Counted from the stretch's first letter, positions 17,720 through 26,922 are shown. The stretch: DNA of 64,000 bases from DYJE01 sp964637565 (GCA_964637565.1 CAZWTY010000007.1:1-64000); one strand, 5' to 3'. Notes: generated by a model from the letters alone, not told the origin. A program made the numbers and translations.

Positions 17720-19099
17720 TTACCATGCTCCCAGGGTTTCTTTCAGTGCGGATGTGAGGTCAGGATGGTTGAATGTGAAACCGCTGTCAAGAAGTTTCGA
17801 AGGGCTTACCTTTGATCCGGACAAGAGGACTTCCTCGCCCATCTGACCGAAAACCCCACGAATCACGCGTGCGGGAATGTGAAACAGGGCCGGGCGGTTC
17901 AGGACCCGGGCCAGGGTTTTCGTGTAGTCCAGGTTGGTCACGGGATGGGGGGCCGTGAGATTCACGGGGCCTTCAAGACCGGGCGTGGCGATCAGGTGGT
18001 GTATGGCGTACAGGATGTCTTCCAGGGAAATCCAGCTGACATACTGGGCTCCGGATCCCATGGCCGCGCCCAGGCCGGCTTTGAAAAGGCCGAGGACTTT
18101 GGACAAAGCGCCTCCCTGGGGAGAGAGGACCACCCCGATGCGCATGTTGACCGTGCGGATACCGGCGTTAATGGCTTCTTCACAGGCTTCTTCCCAGTCC
18201 ATGCAAAGCTTTGAGATAAACTGGTGGCCAGTGCTTGCCGATTCATCCACGGTTGCGTCCCCGGTGTTTCCGTAAAAACCGATGGCCGAAGCGCAGAGAA
18301 AGACGGAAGGGGGGCTTTCAAGCCGGGCCAGGGTTCCTGCAAGAAGACGGGTGCCTTTGACCCGGCTGGCTGTGAGACGCTGTTTCACACTGTCGGTCCA
18401 TTTGACTTCCCCGATGTTTTCACCGGCCAGATGGATCACCACGTCAAATCCTTCAAGAGCTTCGGGATCGAGGATGCCTCGTTCCGGGTCCCAGAAGATT
18501 TCGTTTTTTCCGGCAGAAGGCTGACGCCTTACCAGTGTTGAAACCGTGTGGCCGCCTGTGGTGAGAAAGGGAACGAGGGTCGTTCCGATCAGGCCGCTGG
18601 CTCCGGTGATGGCGATACGGAGCGTCCGCTGGATTTTTCCGGAAAGATGGAGTGCAAGATCCCTTCGGGTGACCGTGTGCCTGTACCGGAAGATCCTCTC
18701 CAGGTCCTTGCGGATGAAGGACGTGACCCAGGCGGAACGGTCCAGGGGAAAGGGCATGGAAAACTCGATGCTGTCTTCCAGGGTGCTGCCGTTTTCGCGG
18801 GGAATGAACCGGTGGGTGTGGCGCCAGACCTTGAACGGCCCCTTGAGCTGGGTGTCGGTGAACATCCGGCCCGGTTCGCTGGCGGTATGTTCGGCGTCCC
18901 AGGCTGAAAACACAGGCCCTGTCTTGATTTTCAGCTTCACACGGGTGCCTTTGTCCACACCCGGTGTTTTGGAGATGATCAGCAAAGGTGCCCAGGGCGG
19001 GCTCAGACGCCGGATAGCCCCTTCACGGGCATGCCAGTCGTACACCTCTTCGGCCGGAGCGGCTACTGCCGACCGTTTTTCAAAACGTTCCGTTGTCAT
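17720..19099 (-). CDS. SRPBCC domain fused to TIGR01777-family SDR epimerase
   Basis: 459 residues. Residues 1-150 form a START/SRPBCC-like hydrophobic-ligand domain (RFEKRSAVAAPAEEVYDWH opening). From about residue 157 an extended short-chain dehydrogenase begins with the Rossmann motif ITGASGLIGTTLVPFL; it contains the TIGR01777 marks VIHLAGENI and SAIGFYG and a DUF1731-type C-terminus. Enzymes of this family are predicted nucleoside-diphosphate-sugar epimerases without known substrate. The ATG overlaps the sfsA stop by four bases. A second, SRPBCC-free paralogue lies at 50956-51852. Confidence 0.85.
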   Translation of the reverse strand: MTTERFEKRSAVAAPAEEVYDWHAREGAIRRLSPPWAPLLIISKTPGVDKGTRVKLKIKTGPVFSAWDAEHTASEPGRMFTDTQLKGPFKVWRHTHRFIPRENGSTLEDSIEFSMPFPLDRSAWVTSFIRKDLERIFRYRHTVTRRDLALHLSGKIQRTLRIAITGASGLIGTTLVPFLTTGGHTVSTLVRRQPSAGKNEIFWDPERGILDPEALEGFDVVIHLAGENIGEVKWTDSVKQRLTASRVKGTRLLAGTLARLESPPSVFLCASAIGFYGNTGDATVDESASTGHQFISKLCMDWEEACEEAINAGIRTVNMRIGVVLSPQGGALSKVLGLFKAGLGAAMGSGAQYVSWISLEDILYAIHHLIATPGLEGPVNLTAPHPVTNLDYTKTLARVLNRPALFHIPARVIRGVFGQMGEEVLLSGSKVSPSKLLDSGFTFNHPDLTSALKETLGAW

Positions 19100-19821
19100 A
19101 ACAGGTAATCCACCTTTTTTCCTAAATGTATCAGGGACTGGGTGATGACGGTGTCGTAAACGAGAATCTCCACCCCATTTTCCACGGCCCGCCTGAGCCC
19201 GGCTCCGTAAGCCGGGTCCACATGATCCGCAGGGCTGAACCGATGGGCGTCCATCCGCTGGATCAGGTAAAACATCACGCAGCGGTTTCCATGGCGATGA
19301 AGGGTCTCGAGTTCTTCAAGATGCTTGAGACCCCGGCTGGTCACGGCGTCGGGAAAACAGGCCTGCCCGTCGGTGACCAGGGTGCAGTTTTTGATTTCCA
19401 CGTAACAGCGGCCAAGATCCGGATCGGAAAGCATCAGGTCCAGGCGTGTGTGGGCGTTTACCGTCACTTCTGCGGCCACGGTGCCGTAATCTGAAAGTTC
19501 CGGAACCACACGGGCCTCGCAGGCGGCTTTCACCAGCCGGTTGGGCACGTTGGTGTTCACCCCCACCAGGGAGGAACCCATGTCGATAAGTTCCCAGGTG
19601 TAGGCCAGTTTCCGTTTCGGGTTGTCGCTTTTTGAAATGAAAACAGGCCGCCCCGGTTCGGAGCAGGTGGTCATGGACCCGGAATTAGGGCAGTGGGCCG
19701 TGACCACCGAGCCGTCCTCGAGCCTGACATCGGCGAGAAAACGCTTGTAGCGTTTGACCAGCGTTCCTTCGATCAGCTTCGGCCAGAACAGGGCGGCGTT
19801 TTTCATGGGGTTCATCGGCAC
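19096..19821 (-). CDS. sfsA: SfsA family protein (sugar fermentation stimulation / nuclease-like)
   Basis: 241 residues matching SfsA: an OB-like N-terminal part (VKRYKRFLADVRL, HCPNSGSM), the conserved nuclease-like core (RLDLMLSD..., YVEIKNCTLV) and the FPDAVTSRGLKHLEEL segment. SfsA has been linked to sugar-gene regulation and its core resembles a PD-(D/E)xK nuclease. Three close start codons (19821, 19815 and 19806) exist; the last gives the best match to the family's usual N-terminus. It abuts the oxidoreductase stop and overlaps the next gene. Confidence 0.92.
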   Translation of the reverse strand: MPMNPMKNAALFWPKLIEGTLVKRYKRFLADVRLEDGSVVTAHCPNSGSMTTCSEPGRPVFISKSDNPKRKLAYTWELIDMGSSLVGVNTNVPNRLVKAACEARVVPELSDYGTVAAEVTVNAHTRLDLMLSDPDLGRCYVEIKNCTLVTDGQACFPDAVTSRGLKHLEELETLHRHGNRCVMFYLIQRMDAHRFSPADHVDPAYGAGLRRAVENGVEILVYDTVITQSLIHLGKKVDYLL

Positions 19822-21312
19822 CTAAAAATCCAGGACCTGATCCACATCCGGATCGTTCCTGAGGGCCCTGGAGAAATCCTTTTTGTCTTCGATGGCTTTT
19901 TTTATGTCAGCGCTGCGTGACGTGTCGCCGTATAAAATGGCCCCTTCCATGTGGCCGTCGCGGAAAAGCAGGCTGATGTAAGCCCGTTCGTTTTCTTTTT
20001 CGATGACCGTGCAGCTTCCGTCGCAGGGTTCGATGGCCCCGATGCTGAACAGGTCGATGCCAAGGACCTTGATGGTGTTGGACCGGGGAATGCCTCCGAA
20101 TCCCGACTTTTTACCGGCGGCGTTCATGCCGGCAATGGCGCCCTGGTACATGGCGGCGTTCCAGAGGCCGTAAACCACGCCGCGATGTTCCGCGATGTCA
20201 CCGGCTGCGAAAATCCCGTCGAAAGAGGTTTCCATGTAATCGTTGACCAGGATGCCCTGGTTGACCTTGAGTCCGGTGATCCTGGCGAGGTAGCTGTTCG
20301 GCCTCACGCCTGCCGCGAAGACCACCAGTTCGGCGGCGATGTGTTTTCCGTTTCCGAGAACGACGCCGGCCACACGTTCGTCACCTTCGATCTCTTTCAC
20401 CGTGGTGCCTGTCTCTAAGAGAATGCCGAGTTTTTCCACATGGTTTTTAAGCCTGGAAGCGGCTTTTCGGTTGAGCTGGCGAGGCATCAGGTAGTCGAAA
20501 CCCTCCACCACGGTGACGGTCAAACCAGGCGATGTCTGTTTCAGGGCGGCGGCCGCTTCGAGGCCAAGAATCCCGCCGCCGACCACGACCACCGAACGGG
20601 CAAGTTTTGCGGCCGATGCGATTTTTACGGCCTGGTCCAGATTACGGAACGTGGTGACCCCGCTTTTCTGGGCTCCGGGAACAGGGGGGATGAAAGGGTG
20701 GGCTCCGGCGGTGAGGATCAGGCTGTCGTAAGAAAGCCTCTTTCCATCCCGGAGAACGATGGTTTTGACCCCGGGCTGAATTTCCGTGACTTCGGCTTTC
20801 ATGAAAAGGTCAATCCGGTTTTCTTTGTACCAGCTTTCAGGATGGATGGGCAGGGAAAGATCGGTCACTTCACCGGCCAGAAGGCGTGTCAGGTTCAGCC
20901 GGTAATAGGGGAGCCCTTCTTCTTTGGAAAGCACGGTGATTTCTGCCGAGGGGTTCTGTGCCCTGGCCGCTTCGGCCGCGGACACACCGGCGATACCGGC
21001 CCCGACGATCACGATGCGTTTGCCAGGTTCCGAAACCGTGGCGTCACTTTTTTCAGCGGCGACCGGTTCGAAATTCCGGCTTCCCGCGCCGCAGACCGGG
21101 CATGTTTCAGGAGCCCCGTCCTCCCGGTGAATGTAATTGCAGACCAGGCATTTCCAGCCGGCCACATCCTCTTTTTTTTCAGTTCGTTCATCTCCGAAAG
21201 GTTCGAATTTGTCCGAAGGAGCACCACAGACCACACAGTGTGAAGGGGCTTCGTCGCCCTTGTGAACATACCCGCAAACCGAACAGCGCCATTCTTTTCC
21301 AGCTGAACTCAT
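19822..21312 (-). CDS. FAD/NAD-dependent oxidoreductase with two N-terminal rubredoxin domains
   Basis: 496 residues. Two tandem short rubredoxin modules occupy residues 1-90 (CSVCGYVHKG...CVVCGAP and CLVCNYIHRE...CPVCGAG). A pyridine nucleotide-disulfide-type FAD oxidoreductase follows (IVIVGAGIAGVSAAE, then VVVVGGGILGLEAA for NADH, then the FAD-binding GIFAAGDIAE). The likely role is NADH:rubredoxin electron transfer, feeding rubrerythrins or rubredoxin:oxygen oxidoreductase, with built-in acceptors (inference). Its ATG overlaps the ndh stop (ATGA), so it is translationally coupled to ndh. Confidence 0.88.
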   Translation of the reverse strand: MSSAGKEWRCSVCGYVHKGDEAPSHCVVCGAPSDKFEPFGDERTEKKEDVAGWKCLVCNYIHREDGAPETCPVCGAGSRNFEPVAAEKSDATVSEPGKRIVIVGAGIAGVSAAEAARAQNPSAEITVLSKEEGLPYYRLNLTRLLAGEVTDLSLPIHPESWYKENRIDLFMKAEVTEIQPGVKTIVLRDGKRLSYDSLILTAGAHPFIPPVPGAQKSGVTTFRNLDQAVKIASAAKLARSVVVVGGGILGLEAAAALKQTSPGLTVTVVEGFDYLMPRQLNRKAASRLKNHVEKLGILLETGTTVKEIEGDERVAGVVLGNGKHIAAELVVFAAGVRPNSYLARITGLKVNQGILVNDYMETSFDGIFAAGDIAEHRGVVYGLWNAAMYQGAIAGMNAAGKKSGFGGIPRSNTIKVLGIDLFSIGAIEPCDGSCTVIEKENERAYISLLFRDGHMEGAILYGDTSRSADIKKAIEDKKDFSRALRNDPDVDQVLDF

Positions 21313-22601
21313 GATTGATCCGTACTCCTTGTTTCATTTAGGTCATTATCGTAAAATCTCCAGGAATTTCTGAGGATGATGCGCGCCCCTTTCTTGTTGG
21401 TCATGTAGGCGATGCACCATTTGAGAAAAATGAAGATCCTGTTGTTGAAGCCAGTGATGAAGTAAATGTGGACAAACAGCCAGAGAAGCCAGGCCACAAG
21501 TCCGTTGAATTTGAGAAACCCGAAATCCACGATGGCACGGCTTCTGCCGATGGTGGCCATGGTTCCCAGGTGGGAATAGCTGAAAGGCTCCCTGGGTTCG
21601 CCTTCGATTTCCCTTAGGATGTTCCGGGAGATGGCTTCACCCTGCCGGATGGCCACAGGTGACAAGGGAGGAAGGGCTTCGTCGTTCTTGTCGAAAAAAC
21701 AGGCCTGGTCTCCGGCCACGAAAACCTCAGGATGGCTTTTGATGCTCAGGTCCTCTTCCACGATGATCCGGCCCTGGTCGTTCAGGGGGACGTTCAGGGT
21801 CTTGTTCAGGTCCGTGGCCTTGATCCCGGCGGCCCAGAGAACCGTGGCGGTTTCCAGGCGTTCATTGCCCACGGTGATGCTTTCTTCGTCCATGGATGTG
21901 ACGGGGCTTGACGTCCAGACCTGGACGCCCAGGGTCTCCAGATCCCGGGTGGCCCGGCTGCTCTGGCCCGGTGAAAACATGGAAAGAATCCTGGGGCCTG
22001 CTTCGAGAAGGATGATCCGGGTCAGCTTGGGGTCGATGTTACGGAAGTCTTTGGCCAGGGTGTAACGGGTCATTTCTCCGATGGCCCCGGCCAGTTCCAC
22101 GCCCGTCGGGCCTCCACCCACCACCACAAAGGTCAGGAGTTTTTTAAGGCGGCTCCGGTCTTTTTCCTTCTCGGCCTCTTCGAATGCGCTGAGGATACGC
22201 CGTCGGATTTCGGCGGCCTGTTCCAGGGTTTTAAGGCCAGGGGCGAACCTCTCCCATTCCGGGTGGTCATGGTAGGAATGCTGGACGCCGCAGGCCAGGA
22301 TCAGGTAATCGTAATCCACATCCCCGAAATCGGTGACCAGTTTTTTTTCGTCGAATTTCACACCCAGGGCGGAACCTTTAAGGACGGAAATGTTCGAAAA
22401 GGCCGAAAGGATGCTGCGGATGGGAACCGAGATGTCGGACTGGCTCAAGCCGGCGGTGGCGACCTGATAGAGAAGGGGCTGGAATAGGTGGTGGTTTGTC
22501 CTGTCGATCACGGTCACCCGGATTTCCTGACCTGAACCACCGAGGATTTTCGCTGCTTTTAAACCTGCAAAACCACCTCCGACAATCACCACATGCTTCA
22601 T
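21309..22601 (-). CDS. ndh: type II NADH dehydrogenase
   Basis: About 430 residues. The N-terminal FAD motif VVIVGGGFAGLKAAKIL, an NADH-binding VVVGGGPTGVELAGAI and the FAD motif VFVAGDQACF appear in order, followed by a hydrophobic C-terminal segment (about 365-400, VAWLLWLFVHIYFITGF) that anchors NDH-2 enzymes to the membrane. It oxidises NADH and reduces quinone without pumping. It is the first gene of the six-gene operon; cydAB lies divergently about 1.9 kb away, so it could feed the bd oxidase. The ATG at 22601 is preferred over a GTG two codons upstream. Confidence 0.93.
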   Translation of the reverse strand: MKHVVIVGGGFAGLKAAKILGGSGQEIRVTVIDRTNHHLFQPLLYQVATAGLSQSDISVPIRSILSAFSNISVLKGSALGVKFDEKKLVTDFGDVDYDYLILACGVQHSYHDHPEWERFAPGLKTLEQAAEIRRRILSAFEEAEKEKDRSRLKKLLTFVVVGGGPTGVELAGAIGEMTRYTLAKDFRNIDPKLTRIILLEAGPRILSMFSPGQSSRATRDLETLGVQVWTSSPVTSMDEESITVGNERLETATVLWAAGIKATDLNKTLNVPLNDQGRIIVEEDLSIKSHPEVFVAGDQACFFDKNDEALPPLSPVAIRQGEAISRNILREIEGEPREPFSYSHLGTMATIGRSRAIVDFGFLKFNGLVAWLLWLFVHIYFITGFNNRIFIFLKWCIAYMTNKKGARIILRNSWRFYDNDLNETRSTDQS

Positions 22602-22742
22602 GCTCACCTCGTGGGGGGGCCTCGTTTCAGAACACTGGTGCGGAGAAGGTGCTTACCTGGCTCCTGGAGGACAAAGTCATGCCGGATTTCTGAAAAGGCC
22701 GGTTATGGTTATGGTAATAAAATCAGAACATCATCAGGAAGG

Positions 22743-22770
22743 ATGCGGACGCAAGGGCATGCGTCCGCAT
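22743..22770 (-). terminator. terminator after the ferritin-like gene
   Basis: ATGCGGACGC (22743-22752) and GCGTCCGCAT (22761-22770) form a perfect 10-bp stem with an 8-base loop, 21 bases downstream of the ferritin-like stop and upstream of ndh. It separates the two transcripts, so ndh should have its own promoter in 22602-22742. Confidence 0.65.
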
Positions 22771-22791
22771 ACAGTTGTTTCTTGGGTCCAG

Positions 22792-23262
22792 CTATTTTGT
22801 CTTGACCAGACGGGCACTCAGGAGTCTGATGTGGGACATTTCTTCTTTGATGATGTCGTCGATTTTGGTTTTACCCAGTTTTTCAGGAACAAGCTCCTTC
22901 ATGCCAAGGTAGAAAACGATGGAGTCTTTCTCGGCCGTGATGGCTGCCTTGAGAATCTCTTTCATGGTGCTGGTGTCCAAATCTTTTTCGAAGAAAACAC
23001 GGGTATCGGCCAGGGCTTTGAGATACTGGGGAGCCATATCGTCCGGATCAAAGGTTGATGACTCTTTCATGGCGCCTGAAAGTTCCTTGCGAAGAGACTT
23101 GAACGTCACTTCGTGGTCATCTTCCATTTTTGCCAGTTCAAGGAGAAAATCCTTTTCACCGCCTGTGACGGTATCGGCTGCTTTTCTGTAGAAAATCGCA
23201 CCGTTTCTCTCAATCTGTTCGGCCATTTCGAAAATTTCATCCGCGTTGAAGTCCAGCGCCAT
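22792..23262 (-). CDS. ferritin-like / rubrerythrin-type protein
   Basis: 156 residues, four-helix ferritin-like fold with ligand helices EQIERNGAIFYRKAAD, MEDDHEVTF (ExxH), ITAEKDSIVFYLGM and EEMSHIRLL (ExxH). There is no rubredoxin domain. It resembles the 'ferritin family protein' type common in sulfate reducers, likely a peroxide-reducing diiron protein. A GGAG site precedes the ATG. It follows the 119-residue gene by 38 bases and is closed by the hairpin at 22743-22770. Confidence 0.85.
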   Translation of the reverse strand: MALDFNADEIFEMAEQIERNGAIFYRKAADTVTGGEKDFLLELAKMEDDHEVTFKSLRKELSGAMKESSTFDPDDMAPQYLKALADTRVFFEKDLDTSTMKEILKAAITAEKDSIVFYLGMKELVPEKLGKTKIDDIIKEEMSHIRLLSARLVKTK

Positions 23263-23300
23263 GTCTAACTCCTTTCTGTAGGTTCCTTATCAAAAATATG

Positions 23301-23660
23301 TCAGTGACTGTTCAAAGATGTTTTGAGCCAATGCTTGATTTCAGCGTCAAGCTCGTATATTCCCTTATGATAGCCTATGGAGTCAAGAAATTTTTTTTCA
23401 AGTTCAACGGGCATTCTGAAACGCGCGAGCTCTTCCATATCAAAGCCCTTTCGTTTCACCAGAACGATCACGGGAGGATTTTCCCATGTGGTGATGGCAA
23501 AGTAGATTGATTCGTCCACGCTGCCCCTGGCCCTGTAGTCATCCACGGCCCAGCCAGCTCCCCATTCAAGATGCCTTCCCACAGCCGTTGCCGGATTCAG
23601 GTCCCATTCCACCGCATTTAATAAAGGTATATTTCTTTTAAGTTCTTCGAATCTTATCAT
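23301..23660 (-). CDS. conserved hypothetical protein, DVU0772-like
   Basis: 119 residues, soluble, mixed alpha/beta. It opens with RFEELKRNIPLLNAVEWDLNP and contains EWGAGWAVDDYR and a short helix-rich tail. From memory it resembles small proteins called DVU0772 family in Desulfovibrio-type genomes, of unknown function; this is a tentative link. A strong GGAGG site precedes the ATG at 23660. It sits 38 bases upstream of the ferritin-like gene in the same direction, so both may share a transcript and a stress role. Confidence 0.65.
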   Translation of the reverse strand: MIRFEELKRNIPLLNAVEWDLNPATAVGRHLEWGAGWAVDDYRARGSVDESIYFAITTWENPPVIVLVKRKGFDMEELARFRMPVELEKKFLDSIGYHKGIYELDAEIKHWLKTSLNSH

Positions 23661-24028
23661 GACGCCTCCTGATTTTTTGTTCTGGCTTTACATAAAAAAT
23701 GCCAAACTGGCATAAAGCTTATTCAAGTTGCGTGCCATCATACAAAAAAGGGTGAGGTACTGGTTAGGACAGGTGGCCGATGTGAGGAATGCCGTGTGTT
23801 TCGACTGGTGTTATATCAGGTGAAGTCCTTCGTATAGTGACGACGTCAGAAAAAAAGTGTCCGGGGTTTTGGATTGACCGTATGTTTGTCTCATATGAAT
23901 GAGACAATTCTGGGACACGTAATGGCGAGACGGTGTTTCGACAGGCGAGATGCCTCGGGTTGACGGTGTAGGGCAAACGCATGTAAGAATTTTCCGACAT
24001 GTCATGTTGAGCCAGAGCTCCCAACCTT

Positions 24029-24128
24029 GTCATTCCGGGCGGCCTCCGATATCACGGAGTGATAGAAACATCTTCAGAATTTGGCAAAACGAAACCATTC
24101 GAGATCCGAAGCCGACCCGGAATCCACG
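24029..24128. repeat. REP-like arms ATTCCGGG ... CCCGGAAT
   Basis: GTCATTCCGGG at 24029-24039 and CCCGGAATCCACG at 24116-24128 are inverted arms resembling the two halves of the 'gtcattccgg...ccggaatcca' extragenic palindromes common in many proteobacterial genomes, here about 75 bases apart. It may be a REP into which other DNA has been inserted, or two eroded copies. Confidence 0.3.
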
Positions 24129-24191
24129 CCGGCATGGGCTAAGTCCCCTATGCAAATCGAGGGTTACCTCTTTCTCGGGCATGGTTTCCGG

Positions 24192-24273
24192 TTAATCGGT
24201 ATCGGTATCGGTATCGAAATGTTCTGACTATCGAACCCGAACCCGATAGCGATGGTTAAGATCCATGCCAATG
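24192..24273 (+). repeat. hexamer-tandem plus 32-bp dispersed repeat, copy 2
   Basis: Three CGGTAT hexamers start the element, and the 32 bases at 24242-24273 are identical to 4207-4238. The middle (GAAATGTTCTGA) is the inverse of the matching part of copy 1, so the family seems to have a palindromic core whose orientation varies. Confidence 0.55.
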
Positions 24274-24310
24274 TTACATGCGATCGCCCTGATTGACGGT
24301 GGAAAATGAA

Positions 24311-24340
24311 TTGTGAACGGCGGGGTGTTCATGGTATAGT
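24311..24340 (+). promoter_or_regulatory. candidate cydA promoter with overlapping inverted repeat
   Basis: TTGTGA (24311-24316) and TATAGT (24335-24340) have an 18-base spacer. An inverted repeat TGAAC-N8-GTTCA (24314-24331) lies across the -35 and spacer, a place where a repressor could act. The leader to the cydA ATG would be about 120 bases. Confidence 0.4.
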
Positions 24341-24467
24341 TTTACAATTTCAATTTTCACCCATGAAATCATAATTCTCAACCGGATTGGCACAATACGT
24401 GTAACAGTTTGGGACATTTTTATCCTTAACCCTATTTACCCCAAAAGTGAGATTGACGGAGGACGAC

Positions 24468-25784
24468 ATGGATGCGGTTTTTTTATCAAGGCTTCAGTTC
24501 GCCGCGGCGACGATGTTCCATTTTCTCTTTGTTCCATTGACGCTCGGGCTGTCCGTGCTGCTGGCCTTCATGGAGACGAAGTACGCCAGAACAGGGGATG
24601 AAGATTACCTCAGGATGACCAAGTTTTTCGGGAAACTGTTCCTGATCAACTTTGCCGTGGGCGTGGTCACGGGGATCACCCTGGAATTCCAGTTCGGGAC
24701 CAACTGGTCCCGGTATTCCGAATACGTGGGTGATATTTTCGGCTCCCTTCTCGCCATCGAAGCCACCGTGGCGTTCTTCCTTGAATCCACGTTCATCGGA
24801 ATCTGGATTTTCGGATGGAAGAAACTCTCGGCCAAGGCCCATGCCTTCGTGATGTGGCTGGTGGCCATTGCCGGTTCCCTTTCAGCCATATGGATTCTGG
24901 CCGCCAACTCCTGGATGCAGCATCCCGTGGGTTACGTCATCCGCAACGGCCGGGCCGAACTCACTGATTTCATGGCCATTGTGTTCCAGAAATTCGCCCT
25001 TCTCGAAATGTTCCACACCCTGACCGCGTCCTACATCTTCGGGTCGTTTTTCGTCATGGGCATCAGCGCGTACCATCTGTTGAAAAAGAACGAAGTCCAG
25101 CTTTTCACCAAATCCTTCAACATGGCCCTGGTGGTGGGTCTTGTAGCTTCCGTCCTGGCTTTCATTTCAGGCGATCTCCACGGGATCCACGTGGCTGAAG
25201 TTCAGCCCGCCAAACTGGCGGCCATGGAATCCCACTGGGAAACAACCGAGCGCGCGCCTGTGTTTCTTTTCGCCATTCCTGACGAGGAAAACGAGAGAAA
25301 CTCCATTGAAATCGGCCGCCTTCCAGGTCTTCTCAGCTTTCTCGCCACCCATGATTTCAACGCGAAAATCACCGGCCTCAAGGATATTCCCAAAGACGAA
25401 CGGCCGCCTGTTTTCATCACGTCCATGGCCTTTAAAACCATGGTGGGCCTGGGCACCTTCTTTCCCCTGATCACCTTGGTCCTGTGGATCAAACGTAAAA
25501 AAATCCTTGAATACCCGCTTCTCTTGAAAATCATGATGTTTTCCATCCCCCTGCCTGTTGTCGCCCTTGAAGCGGGCTGGGTGCTCGCGGAAGTGGGCCG
25601 TCAGCCCTGGATCGTTTACGGCCTGATGAAAACAAGTGACGCCGCGTCACCTGTGGCCGGTTCCCAGGTGCTTTTCACCCTGATCGCGTTCATCGTGGTT
25701 TACGGCCTTCTCGGCGCTGTGGGGTATTTCCTGATGTTCAAGCACGCCAAAAAAGGTCCGGACATGGCAGGCGCCGTTCATTAA
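24468..25784 (+). CDS. cydA: cytochrome bd oxidase subunit I
   Basis: 438 residues, about nine membrane helices. Quinol oxidase marks are present: the haem-ligand region FHFLFVPLTLG near the N-terminus, the acidic EATVAFFLEST helix, the histidine in LEMFHTLTASY, the Q-loop residues in QPAKLAAMESHWE and the GRQPW motif near the C-terminus. The Q-loop is of the short type. The enzyme reduces oxygen with quinol electrons at high affinity, an oxygen-protection role in anaerobes. The ATG at 24468, six bases after GGAGGA, is chosen over an in-frame GTG at 24447. Confidence 0.95.
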   Translation: MDAVFLSRLQFAAATMFHFLFVPLTLGLSVLLAFMETKYARTGDEDYLRMTKFFGKLFLINFAVGVVTGITLEFQFGTNWSRYSEYVGDIFGSLLAIEATVAFFLESTFIGIWIFGWKKLSAKAHAFVMWLVAIAGSLSAIWILAANSWMQHPVGYVIRNGRAELTDFMAIVFQKFALLEMFHTLTASYIFGSFFVMGISAYHLLKKNEVQLFTKSFNMALVVGLVASVLAFISGDLHGIHVAEVQPAKLAAMESHWETTERAPVFLFAIPDEENERNSIEIGRLPGLLSFLATHDFNAKITGLKDIPKDERPPVFITSMAFKTMVGLGTFFPLITLVLWIKRKKILEYPLLLKIMMFSIPLPVVALEAGWVLAEVGRQPWIVYGLMKTSDAASPVAGSQVLFTLIAFIVVYGLLGAVGYFLMFKHAKKGPDMAGAVH

Positions 25785-25893
25785 CAGATCTGAAAGTGTC
25801 TCATTTCTTCCTTGAAACACAGGGACAGCAAGGGACAGTTACCAACAATGACTGAAACACCTTTTTGACAAGGTTCATCAATCGGAGGCTTCT

Positions 25894-26922
25894 ATGGAAT
25901 TACAGATTATTTGGTTCTTTTTGTGGGGTTTGCTCTGGGCCGCGTTCTTCATGACCGACGGTTTCGATTTCGGAGTCGGGACGATTTACCCTTTTATCGG
26001 AAAAACGGATATCGAACGTAAAACGATGATTTCCGCCATCGGCCCTGTATGGGACGGCAACGAAGTCTGGCTGATCACGGCGGGCGGTGTGACGTTCGCG
26101 GCGTTTCCCCAGGTGTATGCCACCATGTTTTCCGTCCTTTACACGCCCCTTATGCTGATTCTTTTCGCCCTGATCATTCGCGGCGTGTCCATTGAGTTTC
26201 GAAGCCAGATCGAAAGCCCGGGATGGAAGAAAGTCTGGGACACCTGTTTCTTTATCGGAAGCTCGGCTCCGGCCCTTCTTTTCGGCGTGGCTTTCGCCAA
26301 CATCTTCATGGGACTGCCTATCGACAAGGATGGAGTGTATCACGGCAACCTTCTTTCCCTTCTCAACCCCTACGGACTTCTCGGCGGAGTCCTGTTCCTC
26401 TGCCTGTTCATCCAGCACGGAGCCCTGTGGCTGTGTGTCCGGACCGAAGGGGATCTCCATGACCGGGCCGCGAAAATCGCTGAAAAAGGATGGCCCGTGG
26501 TTCTTGTCATGACCCTGGTTTTTGTGGTGGCATCCTATTTCTACACCAACCTTTTCAAAAACTACCTGGCCCAGCCCGCCCTGTTCATCGTCATACTGGC
26601 GGCGGTGGCGGCCCTTGCCGGCGTTCGGTTCTTCATCAAAAAACAGTCCTATTTCATGGCCTGGGGAGCGTCCAGTCTGACCATCGTTCTGGCCACCTTT
26701 TTTGGAATCATCGGCATGTTTCCCACCCTTTTCGGTTCGAACATGGATCCGGCCTTTGCCCTGACCGCATTCAACGCCTCGTCCAGCCCTCTTACCCTGA
26801 AGATCATGCTGGGGGTGGTGGTGGTTTTCATTCCGCTGGTCATCGCGTATCAGGCCTGGGCTTACAAGATCTTCTCGACCAAAGTAAAGGAAGAGGATCT
26901 TCATCACGGCGAAGCGTACTGA
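25894..26922 (+). CDS. cydB: cytochrome bd oxidase subunit II
   Basis: 342 residues with eight or nine membrane helices. It opens with the family signature FFLWGLLWAAFFMTDGFDFG and contains the conserved IGPVWDGNEVWLI segment and the CydB C-terminal helix. It pairs with CydA in the oxidase. The 109-base spacer after cydA holds no gene and a good CGGAGG site precedes the ATG. The cydX-type small subunit is not obvious downstream. Confidence 0.95.
   Translation: MELQIIWFFLWGLLWAAFFMTDGFDFGVGTIYPFIGKTDIERKTMISAIGPVWDGNEVWLITAGGVTFAAFPQVYATMFSVLYTPLMLILFALIIRGVSIEFRSQIESPGWKKVWDTCFFIGSSAPALLFGVAFANIFMGLPIDKDGVYHGNLLSLLNPYGLLGGVLFLCLFIQHGALWLCVRTEGDLHDRAAKIAEKGWPVVLVMTLVFVVASYFYTNLFKNYLAQPALFIVILAAVAALAGVRFFIKKQSYFMAWGASSLTIVLATFFGIIGMFPTLFGSNMDPAFALTAFNASSSPLTLKIMLGVVVVFIPLVIAYQAWAYKIFSTKVKEEDLHHGEAY

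Larger units (their letters stand above)
23661..24310. other. gene-free stretch between the ferritin-like operon and cydA
   Basis: About 650 bases with no credible coding frame. It contains the separated REP-like arms (24029-24128) and the second copy of the hexamer/32-bp repeat (24192-24273). It should also hold the promoter of the minus-strand operon starting at 23660, which I could not place with confidence. Confidence 0.6.

Noticed and set aside
24392..24407. A sigma54 promoter upstream of cydA (TTGGCACAATACGTGTA)
   Set aside because: The -24 part fits but the -12 part reads GTGTA instead of TTGC, losing the essential GC.
24447..24467. GTG start for cydA seven codons upstream
   Set aside because: The GGAGGA site lies after the GTG and is correctly spaced only for the ATG at 24468.
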